A stretch of DNA of 64,000 bases, from positions 2,604,001 through 2,668,000 of the forward strand of contig OZ257128.1 of assembly GCA_965278945.1 (NCBI GenBank), given 5' to 3'. Position numbers and translations under genes: made by a program. The notes under the pieces are model-generated. The model saw only the letters and a program-made list of their open reading frames with translations. It ran no database searches and was not told the DNA's origin. Below, piece by piece: positions 50,730 through 59,834 of the stretch; within the stretch, counting starts at the first letter, position 1; each line of letters begins with the position of its first letter. The DNA is from UBA10649 sp965278945 (GTDB lineage: Bacteria; Actinomycetota; Actinomycetes; S36-B12).

Positions 50730-51936
50730 CGCCCTTGCCCAGCGCGACGACGCCACCGGCGCTTACGGTGTACAGGGAGCGATCGCGCTCGAGATCGACG
50801 CCGATCTGCGCGCCATCAGGAACGACGACGTTCTTGTCGAGAATGGCGCGGCGCACGACCGCGTTCCTGCCGATGCGCACGCCGGGCATGATCACGCTGC
50901 CTTCGACATAGGCACCCGCGTCGACAGAGACACTCGTCGCGAGGACTGAGGTGCGCACATGAGCCCCGGAGATGATCGTCCCTGCGCCGACCATTGACTC
51001 GTGGGCATTGCCACCCTCGACGAACTTGGCGGGGGGCAGCGACGGCAGGTTCGACAAGATCGGCCAACGCCTGTTGTAGAGGTTGAAGATCGGATGCACC
51101 GAGACCAGGTCCATGTGCGCATCGTGATAGCTGTCTAGGCTTCCGACATCGCGCCAGTAGCCGCGATCTCGGTCGGTAGCACCGGGCACGACATTCTCCG
51201 CGAAGTCGTAGACCTGCGCCTCGCCCTGCCCGGTGAGCATGGGAATGATGTTGCCGCCCATGTCGTGAACGGATGCCGGATCGGCCGCATCAGCCCTGAG
51301 CGTCTCGAGCAGTCCCGCCGTCGTGAAGACGTAGTTGCCCATTGATACGTAGCAGTGCGCGTCGTCGCCGGGAATGGTCGGCGGGTCGACGGGCTTCTCG
51401 AGGAAACTCGTGATCTTCCGTCCGTCCGGCGCGGTCTGAATCACGCCGAACTCACTCGACATCGACTTGGGCATCCGAAGGCCAGCGACCGTGACCGTGG
51501 CTCCGCTCGCGATATGTGCCTGAATCATCTGCTCGGGATCCATGCGGTAGACGTGGTCTGCGCCGAAGACGACGACGTACTCGGGCGCCTCGTCGTAGAC
51601 CAGGTTCAGGCTCTGGAAGATCGCATCGGCGCTGCCCGTGTACCAACGCGGACCAAGGCGTTGCTGAGCAGGCACGGGCGTGACGTAGTCGCCAAGCAGC
51701 GTCGGCATCCGCCATGTCTGCGTGATGTGACGGTCGAGGCTGTGGGACTTGTACTGGGTGAGAACGCAGACTCGACGCAACCCGGCGTTGATCAGGTTCG
51801 ACAGGACGAAGTCGACAAGGCGGTACGAGCCACCGAAGGGAACTGCGGGCTTGGCGCGATCGGCTGTCAGCGGCATCAACCGCTTGCCTTCGCCTCCGGC
51901 CAGGACCATTGCCAGAACGTGCGGATCGGCACTCAC
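50713..51936 (-). CDS. glgC: Glucose-1-phosphate adenylyltransferase
   Basis: A 407-residue enzyme making ADP-glucose. N-terminal nucleotide motif MVLAGGEGKRLMPLTADRAK, substrate region GTADA-like YTGSADAIFQSL, and ENVVPGATDRDRGYWRDVGS; the C-terminal left-handed beta helix carries regulatory sites. It is divergent from glgM with 69 nt between starts; both have leaderless -10 boxes. Confidence 0.95.
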   Translation of the reverse strand: MSADPHVLAMVLAGGEGKRLMPLTADRAKPAVPFGGSYRLVDFVLSNLINAGLRRVCVLTQYKSHSLDRHITQTWRMPTLLGDYVTPVPAQQRLGPRWYTGSADAIFQSLNLVYDEAPEYVVVFGADHVYRMDPEQMIQAHIASGATVTVAGLRMPKSMSSEFGVIQTAPDGRKITSFLEKPVDPPTIPGDDAHCYVSMGNYVFTTAGLLETLRADAADPASVHDMGGNIIPMLTGQGEAQVYDFAENVVPGATDRDRGYWRDVGSLDSYHDAHMDLVSVHPIFNLYNRRWPILSNLPSLPPAKFVEGGNAHESMVGAGTIISGAHVRTSVLATSVSVDAGAYVEGSVIMPGVRIGRNAVVRRAILDKNVVVPDGAQIGVDLERDRSLYTVSAGGVVALGKGVTAER

Positions 51937-51942
51937 GACTTC

Positions 51943-51948
51943 ACCATA
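51943..51948 (-). promoter_or_regulatory. -10 hexamer, leaderless start of glgC
   Basis: TATGGT on the minus strand, 6 nt before the GTG at 51936. Confidence 0.55.
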
Positions 51949-51993
51949 CTGGCATCAGCACCTACGCGCGGACGCTTGACGGGTAAGTCCGTC

Positions 51994-51999
51994 TAGGCT
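51994..51999 (+). promoter_or_regulatory. -10 hexamer, leaderless start of glgM
   Basis: TAGGCT, then 6 nt, then the GTG at 52006. Confidence 0.55.
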
Positions 52000-52005
52000 C
52001 GACCC

Positions 52006-53169
52006 GTGCGAATCGGAATGCTGACCCGCGAGTGGCCGCCGGACGTCTACGGGGGCGCGGGAGTTCACGTCGAGCACTTGGTCGCCGAGCTGCGCCACAA
52101 GGTCGACGTCGACGTCCACTGCTTCGGTGCACCACGTCAGGATGCGATCGGTCACGAGGTTCCCGCGGCGCTGCTCGGAGCCAACGCAGCGATTCAGACT
52201 CTCGGTGTCGACCTGGAGATCGTCAATGCCGTCGCCGACGTCGATGTCCTCCACTCTCACACCTGGTACGCGAACCTCGCCGGCCACATCGGCGCCCTCC
52301 TGCACGACGTCCCCCACGTCCTCACTGCTCACTCCCTCGAACCGCTGCGACCGTGGAAGGCAGAGCAGCTCGGTGGCGGCTACCGCGTCTCGTCGTGGGT
52401 GGAACGGACTTCATACGAGGGTGCCGCGGGCATCATCGCGGTCAGCCACGGCATGCGCGCTGATGTCCTGGCCGCGTACCCGAAGGTCGACCCCGACCGC
52501 GTTCATGTCGTGCACAACGGGATCGACACTTCGGTCTACAAGCCCGACCCGGGCGAGTCCGTCCTTGACGAGCTCGGCATCGACCGATCCCGCCCGTATG
52601 TGCTCTTCGTCGGGAGGATCACGCGGCAGAAGGGCATCGTGCACCTCCTCAATGCAGCGCGGCGATTCGACGAGGATGTCGTGCTGGTCCTGTGCGCCTC
52701 CTCCCCCGACACGGCGGAGATCGGCGAGGAGACTGCGGTCGCCGTCGAACGGCTCAGGGCCGAGCGCGGCGATGCGAGCATCATCTGGATCCAGGAGCAG
52801 ATCAGCCGACCCAAGATCATTCAGCTGTTCAGCCATGCGCTCGCCTTCGTGTGCCCGTCGATCTACGAGCCTCTTGGCATCGTCAACCTCGAGGCGATGG
52901 CGTGCGAGACCGCGGTCGTCGCGAGCGCGGTCGGCGGGATTCCCGAGGTCGTCGTCGATGGCGTCACCGGGCTTCTCGTTCCGTACGACCCCGCCGAGCC
53001 GAAGGCCTTCGAGATCGCGTTCGGCGATGCCGTCAACAATGTCGCGGCTGACCCGCGACGGGCCCGGTCCATGGGGGTCGCCGGCCGCGAGCGGGCCGTG
53101 TCGAACTTCGGCTGGGATGCCATCGCCGACGAGACCATCGCGGTGTACGACACCGCCCTGCGCGCGTGA
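52006..53169 (+). CDS. glgM: Actinobacterial glycogen synthase / maltose-1-phosphate synthase
   Basis: GT4-family glucosyltransferase of 387 residues. N-terminal LTREWPPDVYGGAGVHVEHL, catalytic-domain motifs FVGRITRQKGIVHLL and FVCPSIYEPLGIVNLEAMAC with the acceptor Glu. Actinobacterial enzymes next to glgC (Rv1212c type) use ADP-glucose to extend glycogen or to make alpha-maltose 1-phosphate for GlgE. The GTGA overlap joins it to the transporter gene. Confidence 0.93.
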   Translation: MRIGMLTREWPPDVYGGAGVHVEHLVAELRHKVDVDVHCFGAPRQDAIGHEVPAALLGANAAIQTLGVDLEIVNAVADVDVLHSHTWYANLAGHIGALLHDVPHVLTAHSLEPLRPWKAEQLGGGYRVSSWVERTSYEGAAGIIAVSHGMRADVLAAYPKVDPDRVHVVHNGIDTSVYKPDPGESVLDELGIDRSRPYVLFVGRITRQKGIVHLLNAARRFDEDVVLVLCASSPDTAEIGEETAVAVERLRAERGDASIIWIQEQISRPKIIQLFSHALAFVCPSIYEPLGIVNLEAMACETAVVASAVGGIPEVVVDGVTGLLVPYDPAEPKAFEIAFGDAVNNVAADPRRARSMGVAGRERAVSNFGWDAIADETIAVYDTALRA

Positions 53170-54125
53170 GCGACCTCGCCGAGCCCGTTCCCGGAGTTCT
53201 GCCCACCAAGGACGCGCGACCGGCCAAGGGCTACCTGCTCTACCTGCTGGCCGCCTGCCTGTTCGCGCTGAACGGCACGATCTCCAAGTCGATCCTGCTG
53301 AGCGGCATCGACCCGGCGCGGTTGTCGCAACTGCGCGTGACCATCGCCTTCCTGATCTTGCTGGTCGTGGTCGCGATCATCCGCCCATCCGCGCTGCGCA
53401 TTCGACGAGCCGAGATTCCCATACTGCTGGCGTTCGGCGTCCTGGGTATCGCGATGACGCAGTACCTCTACTTCGTTGCCCTCAACCTGCTGCCCGTCGG
53501 CGTGGCCCTGTTGATCGAGTTCACCGCACCGATCATGGTCGCCCTGTGGTTCCGCTTCGGCATGCACGAGTCGGTCAACCGCCTGGTATGGGCCGGGCTC
53601 GCCCTGGCCTTGGTGGGACTCGCGCTCGTAGGACAGGTCTGGAAGGGCTTCAACCTCGACGGGCTGGGGGTGATCGCAGCATTCGGAGCCGCGGCCGCCT
53701 TGGCTGTCTACTACCTACTCGGCGATGCACAGGTCCGCAGGCCCGAGCCGCGTGACCCGGTCTCCTTGACCATGTGGGGCTTCGGGGCAGCGGCACTCTT
53801 CTGGTGCTTCGCGCAGCCGTGGTGGTCCTTCCCCTGGTCCGACCTCACCGGCGACGGCTACCCGCTCGGCTCCGAGGGCACGGCGGTTCCGATCTGGATG
53901 CTGTGCAGTTACATGATCGTCCTGGGAACAGTCGTGCCGTTCTGGCTGGTCGTGGTGTCCTTGCACCACATCCGCGCATCGCAGGCATCGGTCATCGGCA
54001 TGACCGAGCCGCTCCTCGCGTCCCTCATCGCCTGGATTGCGCTCGGGGAAGTGCTCACGCCAATACAGATCCTCGGAGCCGTGACCGTCCTCGCAGGAGT
54101 GCTGCTCGCTGAACGCTCGCGCTAG
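53166..54125 (+). CDS. EamA/DMT-family transporter
   Basis: A 319-residue protein with ten hydrophobic segments in two EamA repeats (YLLYLLAACLFALNGTISKS at the start of the first; LGTVVPFWLVVVSLHHIRAS and TEPLLASLIAWIALGE in the second). Members export amino acids, purines or metabolites. It overlaps glgM by 4 bp but the functional link is unclear. Ends 4 nt from the convergent permease gene. Confidence 0.88.
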   Translation: MSDLAEPVPGVLPTKDARPAKGYLLYLLAACLFALNGTISKSILLSGIDPARLSQLRVTIAFLILLVVVAIIRPSALRIRRAEIPILLAFGVLGIAMTQYLYFVALNLLPVGVALLIEFTAPIMVALWFRFGMHESVNRLVWAGLALALVGLALVGQVWKGFNLDGLGVIAAFGAAAALAVYYLLGDAQVRRPEPRDPVSLTMWGFGAAALFWCFAQPWWSFPWSDLTGDGYPLGSEGTAVPIWMLCSYMIVLGTVVPFWLVVVSLHHIRASQASVIGMTEPLLASLIAWIALGEVLTPIQILGAVTVLAGVLLAERSR

Positions 54126-54129
54126 ACGG

Positions 54130-55656
54130 CTACGTGACCAGGTCGGAGACCGCGTCGACGTTCTCCTTGTTCTGACGCACCGAGCCGATGATCACTCCGA
54201 CGATGAACAGCACGAACGGCGTGGAGATCAGGATCCAGCCGGTGGTGTTCAGGCCCCACGCCTGTGTCGTCGGATCCACTCCGTCCGCGACCGTGCCGGC
54301 GAGCAGGCCGAATCGCGAGGTTAGGAGGAACTCCCCGATCGCGAGCACGACAAACGCCAGCAGCGGCGCAATCAGCGTGTTCCACGGACGGCGATCGACG
54401 GGCTCTCGCCGGAAGAACACGATCACGGCGATGCACACGAGCATCTCCACGAACACGAGAGCCACGACCGTCATGCCGCTGAACCAGAAGAACATGTTCA
54501 GGATCGGATCGAGATCCTGGACGACGAAGATGATGATGACGATGAGCGTCACAATCGACGTGGCAATAGACGCGTAGACGGGCGCTCCCATCTTGTTGAC
54601 CCGGTCGAGCTTGCTCGGCAGCACGCCCGCTCGTCCCATCGCGAAGAAGTAGCGTGCGGCTGAGTTCTGGAAGGCAAGCAAGCCGGCGAACAGGCTCGAC
54701 AGGACCAACCAACTCATCAGCGTCGCGAGCCATGAGCCCACGTACTCGGTCGCGACGGCGAAGAGCGCCGCGGCCGGATCTGCCAGCGGCACGCCATCGA
54801 TGCTCGTCAACTCGACGACGCGGTCCACGACGACCGTCGACCCGAGGCCGGACACGATCGCCCACGCGGTGAGCGCGAAGATGACCGTGATGACCCCGAC
54901 CGCCACGTACGTCGCGCGCGGAACCGTCTTGTGCGGATCCTTGGCCTCCTCGCCGTAGATCGCGGTTGCCTCGAAGCCGATGTACGAGGCGAACGCGAAC
55001 GCCAGCGCGATCCCGGCCGATCCGGCGAAGCCCCCGACGAAGATGTTGCTCGGCGCGAAGGACGCGGCCAGGTCGAATCCGTCAGGTCCGCCGCCGTGGA
55101 ACACGACGGCAAGTCCCACCACCAGCAAGGAGAGCAGCTCGACGCCCATCAGGACGCCTAGGAACTTGGCGCCGACGTCCACAGTGGCGAGTGACAGGGC
55201 GAGGACAAGGACCCACGCGATCAGGGTCCACACGTACCAAGGCCAGTCGATGCCGAACTGGGCATTCATCTGCCCGGTCATCAGGCCGCCGAAGAAGCCG
55301 AAGATCGCCAGCTGCACTGCGAGGTAGGCGACGAGCGAGGTGAAGGCGGTGCCGACTCCCGGCGCGATTCCCAGTCCCCGCCCGACATACGCGAAGAAGG
55401 CACCGGCGTTCGCTACGTGTCGGCCCATGGCTCCGTACCCGACGCTGAACAGCAGCAGCACGAGGCCGACGACAACGTAGGCGCCCGGAGCCGCAGCACC
55501 ATTGCCGACAACGATCGCGACAGGGACCGCGCCGGTCATCCCGACCAATGGCGCGGCGGCCGCGACGACGAAGAACACGATGCCGAGAACACCGAGGCGC
55601 CCGCGATGCAGGCTGGTCTCCGGAGTCTCCTCAGGGGCGGGTTGCAGAGCGGCCAT
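54130..55656 (-). CDS. APC-superfamily amino acid/amine permease
   Basis: A 508-residue transporter with about twelve membrane segments and the typical helix-1 motif VFFVVAAAAPLVGMTGAVPV, GYGAMGRHVANAGAFFAYV, and FASYIGFEATAIYGEEAKDPHKTVPRA split by loops. The ATG at 55656 was chosen; the upstream frame passes through its own promoter and operator. Operator site A with a TATCGT box lies 16-35 nt upstream, linking it to the ligase-P450 regulon, where it would import the substrate. Confidence 0.88.
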   Translation of the reverse strand: MAALQPAPEETPETSLHRGRLGVLGIVFFVVAAAAPLVGMTGAVPVAIVVGNGAAAPGAYVVVGLVLLLFSVGYGAMGRHVANAGAFFAYVGRGLGIAPGVGTAFTSLVAYLAVQLAIFGFFGGLMTGQMNAQFGIDWPWYVWTLIAWVLVLALSLATVDVGAKFLGVLMGVELLSLLVVGLAVVFHGGGPDGFDLAASFAPSNIFVGGFAGSAGIALAFAFASYIGFEATAIYGEEAKDPHKTVPRATYVAVGVITVIFALTAWAIVSGLGSTVVVDRVVELTSIDGVPLADPAAALFAVATEYVGSWLATLMSWLVLSSLFAGLLAFQNSAARYFFAMGRAGVLPSKLDRVNKMGAPVYASIATSIVTLIVIIIFVVQDLDPILNMFFWFSGMTVVALVFVEMLVCIAVIVFFRREPVDRRPWNTLIAPLLAFVVLAIGEFLLTSRFGLLAGTVADGVDPTTQAWGLNTTGWILISTPFVLFIVGVIIGSVRQNKENVDAVSDLVT

Positions 55657-55671
55657 GTGTGTCTCCAGTGG

Positions 55672-55689
55672 TCGTACGGGCCCGAACGA
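55672..55689. promoter_or_regulatory. Operator site A (18-bp palindrome)
   Basis: TCGTACGGGCCCGAACGA, 8 of 9 positions symmetric. It overlaps a minus-strand -10 box TATCGT (55686-55691) of the permease gene and lies 115 nt before the decarboxylase-like gene. Confidence 0.75.
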
Positions 55690-55790
55690 TAGGGGGAGCG
55701 TGGGCCATTTGAGCCCTGCCGTCAAGCATTTCGGCGTATTACGTGTCGCCGAGTTGAACATTCGGGCGCGAACGATCACCGCGCGTCGAC

Positions 55791-55796
55791 TACTCT
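55791..55796 (+). promoter_or_regulatory. -10 hexamer, leaderless start at 55805
   Basis: TACTCT, then 8 nt, then the ATG of the decarboxylase-like gene. Confidence 0.4.
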
Positions 55797-55804
55797 TCGA
55801 GGCT

Positions 55805-56614
55805 ATGTCCGACCTCACCGGCTTCCTTCCGCCCTTCTCCCCCTCCGGAGCGTCGGCTCTCGTTCCGCAGATGCCGTGGCACTACTCGGGAACCCTGCTG
55901 ACGGTGGAGTACCGCACCGATCCGGCGAGAGTGCGTGCCCTGCTGCCGCCCGAGCTCGACCTGGCTCCCGAGGATCCCGGAGCGGTCGCCTTCATCTGGG
56001 CCGACTGGCAGTCCTGCAGCACCGGTGGCGCCGAGCTTCTCGACCCGTCACGGTCGCAGTACCTCGAGGCATTCGTCGTCGTGCGCTGCGCGTACCAGGG
56101 CGTGACGTACAGCCGATGCGTGCTCATCTGGGTCACGACGGACTTCGCGATCGGTCGAGGCTGGTTCCAGGGCTACCCCAAGAAACTCGGCAGCGTCTAC
56201 GTCACGCGCCCGTACGGTCGTGGCGTCGCTGCGCCGCGCATCGGCCCGGGTGGGACATTCGGCGCGTCTCTCGCCGCGTATGACCATCGCCTCGCGACCG
56301 CCAAGGTCACCCTGCGCGAGCCAAGCGACAGTAACGGATTCGTCAACGGGCACCCGATGATTCATCACCGCGTAATGCCGTCGATGGTTCCGGGCGCGGG
56401 CATGTCGATGTCGCAGATCGTCACGATGGGCGGGGTCGATGCCGATCTGGGCCAGCCGTGGGTCGGCGACGCGGAGCTCACGCTGAGCGACTCCCCGTGG
56501 GACGAACCCGCCTCGCTGCTGCCGGTCGACGAGATCATCGCGGGCTACTTCCGCGAGGTCGGCGTGTCCTTCGCTGGCGGCACGCTGCTCAAGGATCAGT
56601 CGCAGGCCCTGTAG
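55805..56614 (+). CDS. Acetoacetate decarboxylase-like protein
   Basis: A 269-residue member of the Adc family. The Schiff-base Lys motif is visible in GWFQGYPKKLGSVYVTRPYG, and the first strands (MPWHYSGTLLTVEYRTDPAR, LLPPELDLAPEDPGAVAF) are typical. True decarboxylases and Adc-like aldolase/dehydratases are not separable by these motifs. Followed after 2 nt by an LLM flavin enzyme, so the two form an operon under or near site A. Confidence 0.85.
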   Translation: MSDLTGFLPPFSPSGASALVPQMPWHYSGTLLTVEYRTDPARVRALLPPELDLAPEDPGAVAFIWADWQSCSTGGAELLDPSRSQYLEAFVVVRCAYQGVTYSRCVLIWVTTDFAIGRGWFQGYPKKLGSVYVTRPYGRGVAAPRIGPGGTFGASLAAYDHRLATAKVTLREPSDSNGFVNGHPMIHHRVMPSMVPGAGMSMSQIVTMGGVDADLGQPWVGDAELTLSDSPWDEPASLLPVDEIIAGYFREVGVSFAGGTLLKDQSQAL

Positions 56615-56616
56615 CC

Positions 56617-57558
56617 GTGGCCGCGCCTCGCATGGTGAGCGTGCTCACCGAGAACTGGACGATGACCGACCCCCGCGACATCCGCGGCCTGGTGCGCATG
56701 GCCCAGGAAGCCGAGGACGCGGGCTTCGACATGGTCATGGTCAGCGACCACGTCCTTCTCGGTCCGTCAGCGGGGAGCTCGGGTCGCATGGCCAATCCGC
56801 GCGACTACGCGATGCCCGGCAATCAGGATCCGTTCACCGCCTGGCCGTCGAACATCGTGCTCCTGAGCGCGATCGCTGCTGCCACGACGCGAATCCGGGT
56901 CGGGGCGATCGCGCTCATCGCCCCGCTTCGCCATCCGTTGGTGCTCGCGCACGACCTCGCGACGCTGGACCTGCTGAGCGAGGGACGCCTCGTGATCCAG
57001 CCGACCGTCAGCTGGCACAAGGACGAGTACGACGCGCTCGACGTCCCGTTCAGCAGGCGCGGCCGGATCCTCGACGAGCAACTGCGCATCTGGGAGCGGG
57101 TCTGGGCACGGTCTCCCGTCTCCTTCGCCGGGGAGTTCTACGACTTCGAGGACGTCTACCTCGAGCCCAAGCCGTGGCGACCCGAGGGACCGACGATGTG
57201 GTTCGGGGGCGAGCACGTCCACGATGCCGTGCTCGATCGTCTCGTGCGATACGGCAGCGGCTACCACCCGCTCGGGCGGGTGAGCGCTGACGACGTGGCA
57301 GCCATCGAGGCCGGCTTCGCCGCCGCGGGACGGTCGACGGCCGGTCTGGAGATGATCGGCGGAACCCGAGTCGAGTTCCCGTCAGATGATTCGGTAGCCG
57401 ACCTCGAGGACGCGCTTTCGGAGATACCGCGCCAGATGGAACTCGGGTTCACGACCTTCTGCATCAAGCCGTCGATCTTCATCGACGACCGTTCCCGGCA
57501 TGCGGCTCTCTGCCGCGAGGTCATGAGTCGTGTCGGCGAACTGACTGGTGGTCAGTAG
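56617..57558 (+). CDS. LLM-class F420/FMN-dependent oxidoreductase
   Basis: A 313-residue luciferase-like TIM-barrel enzyme: AEDAGFDMVMVSDHVLL, TTRIRVGAIALIAPLRHPLVLAHDLATLD split over two strands, and GRRILDEQL-type region. Actinobacterial members of this group mostly use coenzyme F420. It could oxidise or reduce an intermediate of the amine route. Overlaps the convergent ligase gene by 7 bp. Confidence 0.87.
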   Translation: MAAPRMVSVLTENWTMTDPRDIRGLVRMAQEAEDAGFDMVMVSDHVLLGPSAGSSGRMANPRDYAMPGNQDPFTAWPSNIVLLSAIAAATTRIRVGAIALIAPLRHPLVLAHDLATLDLLSEGRLVIQPTVSWHKDEYDALDVPFSRRGRILDEQLRIWERVWARSPVSFAGEFYDFEDVYLEPKPWRPEGPTMWFGGEHVHDAVLDRLVRYGSGYHPLGRVSADDVAAIEAGFAAAGRSTAGLEMIGGTRVEFPSDDSVADLEDALSEIPRQMELGFTTFCIKPSIFIDDRSRHAALCREVMSRVGELTGGQ

Positions 57559-58901
57559 TCCTCGAGGTACTCGGCAATCTCCCATTCGGTGACGTCGCGA
57601 GTCGAGGGGTCATCGACCGCCTCCTCGTACCGCGCGATCTCGTCCCGCTTAAGCGTCTCGAACGCCGCGACGAATGGCGCACCGATGATGTCCATCAAGA
57701 AGGCGTCGGCCTTGAGCTCGTCCAGTGCGGCGCCGAGCGTCATCGGCAGCACGGGGCGGGACTCGTCTGTGTACGCCCAGCCCTCGGATGCGGGCGGGCA
57801 TTCCAGCTGCCTGCGCAGTCCGTCGAGAGCCGCGGCGAGGACCACCGCGATCACGACGTAGGGGTTGGCAGCGCCGTCGCCGACACGCACTTCCAAGCGA
57901 CCGCCGGCTCCCCGTTCCGGCGGGATCCGCACGAAGGTCGTGCGATTGTCGTAGCCCCAGTTCGACCGGTAGGGCGCCATCGTGTCGGGACCGAGTCGCT
58001 TGTAGGCGTTCACGGTCGGATTGCACACGGCGACCAGCGCGGGCGCGTGCTCGAGAATGCCCGCCATCATCCGCTGCGAGATCAGCGACAGGCTGCCGTC
58101 TGCCTCGTCCATCATCTGGCTGCCCTGGACGTCGGTCACGGACAGGTGCAGGTGGAAGCCGCTGCCGCCCTCGTCGCTCCAGGGCTTGCCCAGGAACGTG
58201 CCCATCACGCCCCGGCTCGCGCAGATGTCCTTCACCGCCGTCTTGAGCAGGAAGGTTCGGTCCGCCGCGTCGAGCGCCTCGCCGTGCCACAGGTTGATCT
58301 CGTACTGCGACGGGCAGAACTCATGATTCGCCGCGAAGGCCCCGATGCCGAGCCGGTCCACCATGCGCAGCAGGTGCAGGAAGGTTCCGTCGGGATCGAC
58401 CAGCGAGCCGGTCGAGTAGACACGGCCGGTCTTGTTCAGCACCCGCTCCCACGTGCCATTCGGCCGGTGCGCGAGATAGAACTCCAGTTCCGGTCCGACG
58501 ATGGGAATCAGGCCGAGCAGCTTGTACTCCGCGATGACCCGACGAAGCAGCGTGCGCGGGGAGATCATGTTCGGCGAGCCATCGGGCTCGTCTATGTCGG
58601 CAATGCCGTACGCGACACCCGGCACCCACGGGATCGGGCGGATGGTGGACGCATCCAGGCGCGACACCATGTCCGACAGTCCGTCCTGCAGGCTGCCATG
58701 ACCATCGAGCACGTCGCCGCGGGTGGTCGTGGTCCACGTCGCCTGGCAGAAGGTAGGTCCATGTCCCGCGGCACGCTCAAGCTGAGAGACCGGGATGTCC
58801 TTCGACCGCGCCATGCCCAGGACGTCGGGCCAGATCAGTCGGAGGACATCGATGTCGAGGGTGCCCAGCTCACGTCGGACATCCGCAAGATCGCTATGCA
58901 T
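57552..58901 (-). CDS. Glutamine synthetase family gamma-glutamyl-amine ligase (second copy)
   Basis: A 449-residue GlnA-like protein, clearly distinct from the copy at 12896. Motifs: GPELEFYLAH with metal Glu residues, HEFCPSQYEINL, SGFHLHLS, VNAYKRLGPDTMAPYRSNWG and RLEVRVGDGAANPY. The non-canonical sequence points to an amine substrate other than ammonia. The ATG at 58901 is preceded by AAAGG; a longer frame is rejected. Operator site B lies 50 nt upstream, shared with the divergent amidotransferase gene. Confidence 0.87.
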   Translation of the reverse strand: MHSDLADVRRELGTLDIDVLRLIWPDVLGMARSKDIPVSQLERAAGHGPTFCQATWTTTTRGDVLDGHGSLQDGLSDMVSRLDASTIRPIPWVPGVAYGIADIDEPDGSPNMISPRTLLRRVIAEYKLLGLIPIVGPELEFYLAHRPNGTWERVLNKTGRVYSTGSLVDPDGTFLHLLRMVDRLGIGAFAANHEFCPSQYEINLWHGEALDAADRTFLLKTAVKDICASRGVMGTFLGKPWSDEGGSGFHLHLSVTDVQGSQMMDEADGSLSLISQRMMAGILEHAPALVAVCNPTVNAYKRLGPDTMAPYRSNWGYDNRTTFVRIPPERGAGGRLEVRVGDGAANPYVVIAVVLAAALDGLRRQLECPPASEGWAYTDESRPVLPMTLGAALDELKADAFLMDIIGAPFVAAFETLKRDEIARYEEAVDDPSTRDVTEWEIAEYLEDY

Positions 58902-58950
58902 TCCATGCCTTTCGCTGTGCGGCCTGGGGCAGTACCGTGACCCGAAATAA

Positions 58951-58968
58951 TCGTTAGGCTCCCAACGA
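58951..58968. promoter_or_regulatory. Operator site B (18-bp palindrome)
   Basis: TCGTTAGGCTCCCAACGA. The plus-strand hexamer TAGGCT (58955-58960) inside it is a good -10 box for the amidotransferase gene. The ligase gene leaves on the other side. Confidence 0.75.
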
Positions 58969-59028
58969 TCCATGCGGATACTAGAGCCAATCACACACCA
59001 TGTCGCCCTGTTGTCGGAAGGGATCCTC

Positions 59029-59739
59029 GTGCGAGCACTGTTCCTCCAGCATGATCACGTGAGCCCGCCGGGGCCGGTCGCCGAGCGGTTCGAGCAGCGC
59101 GGCTACGAGGTGGTTGAGAGAGTGGTCGTGGCGCCTGAGGACTTCCGGGCGCCCAACGTGCCGCACGCGTTTCCCGATCCCCGCGACTTCGACGTGATCG
59201 TGCCGATGGGCGCGCCGTGGGGTGCATGGGACGACGACAAGATCGGCGCGTGGCTCCTGCCCGAGATCGACTGGCTCAGGGATGCCGATGCGCTCAACGT
59301 TCCCGTGTTCGGCATTTGCTTCGGGGGCCAGCTGCTGGCCAGAGCGCACGGCGGAACCGTCTCGCGCGCACCAGTCGCGGAGATCGGGTGGACGGCTATC
59401 TGGTCGGACGATCCCGAGCTGGTCGGCCAGGGACCGTGGTTCGAGTTCCACTACGACCGGTGGCAGGTTCCCCCCGGCGCCCGCGAGGTCGCCCGCAACT
59501 CGCACGCGTCACAGGCCTTCGTCATCCGCAGGAACCTGGCCGTGCAGTTCCACCCCGAGCTCACGGCGTCGACGCTGCACGGCTGGCTCGAGCTGGACGG
59601 ACGAGAGCTCGTCGTGGCTGACGGGCAGGACCCTGACGTCCTGCAACGACACACCGAGGCCGAGGGCGAGGCCGCCCGCCAGCGCGCCCACTCCCTCGTC
59701 GACGCCTTCCTCGATCAGGTCGCCTTCCCCCAGATTTGA
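59029..59739 (+). CDS. Class I glutamine amidotransferase-like hydrolase
   Basis: A 236-residue GMP-synthase-like amidotransferase. Nucleophile Cys97 in VFGICFGGQLLARAHG and the His-Glu pair in AVQFHPELTAS are intact. In this context it may cleave a gamma-glutamyl conjugate, as PuuD does, or supply ammonia. GTG 59029 was chosen because of GGAAGGGA upstream and family-typical length; ATG 58972 in the same frame is the alternative. Divergent from the ligase and under site B. Confidence 0.83.
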   Translation: MRALFLQHDHVSPPGPVAERFEQRGYEVVERVVVAPEDFRAPNVPHAFPDPRDFDVIVPMGAPWGAWDDDKIGAWLLPEIDWLRDADALNVPVFGICFGGQLLARAHGGTVSRAPVAEIGWTAIWSDDPELVGQGPWFEFHYDRWQVPPGAREVARNSHASQAFVIRRNLAVQFHPELTASTLHGWLELDGRELVVADGQDPDVLQRHTEAEGEAARQRAHSLVDAFLDQVAFPQI

Positions 59740-59817
59740 ACCGCCTCCCGGGTCAAATCGGGGTTTCGTGGGCGTTCAGGCACCCAGAAGCCGGATTTGA
59801 CCCGGGAGGCGGTTCAA
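59736..59817. repeat. Nested palindrome between convergent genes (element 2)
   Basis: A 24-bp perfect inverted repeat (59736-59759 and 59794-59817) with a 34-nt spacer. Each arm is an imperfect palindrome: TTGAACCG and CGGGTCAA around 5 nt. It begins on the stop codon of the amidotransferase gene and faces the end of the P450 gene. Layout is like element 1 at 36639, but the arm sequences differ; likely a bidirectional terminator. Confidence 0.85.
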
Positions 59818-59834
59818 TTCGGGAAGCGGGTGGG

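Noticed and set aside
52127..53755. Long plus-strand frame of 542 codons overlapping glgM
   Set aside because: The product is Arg/Ser-rich without domains and covers the real glgM and transporter genes in another frame.
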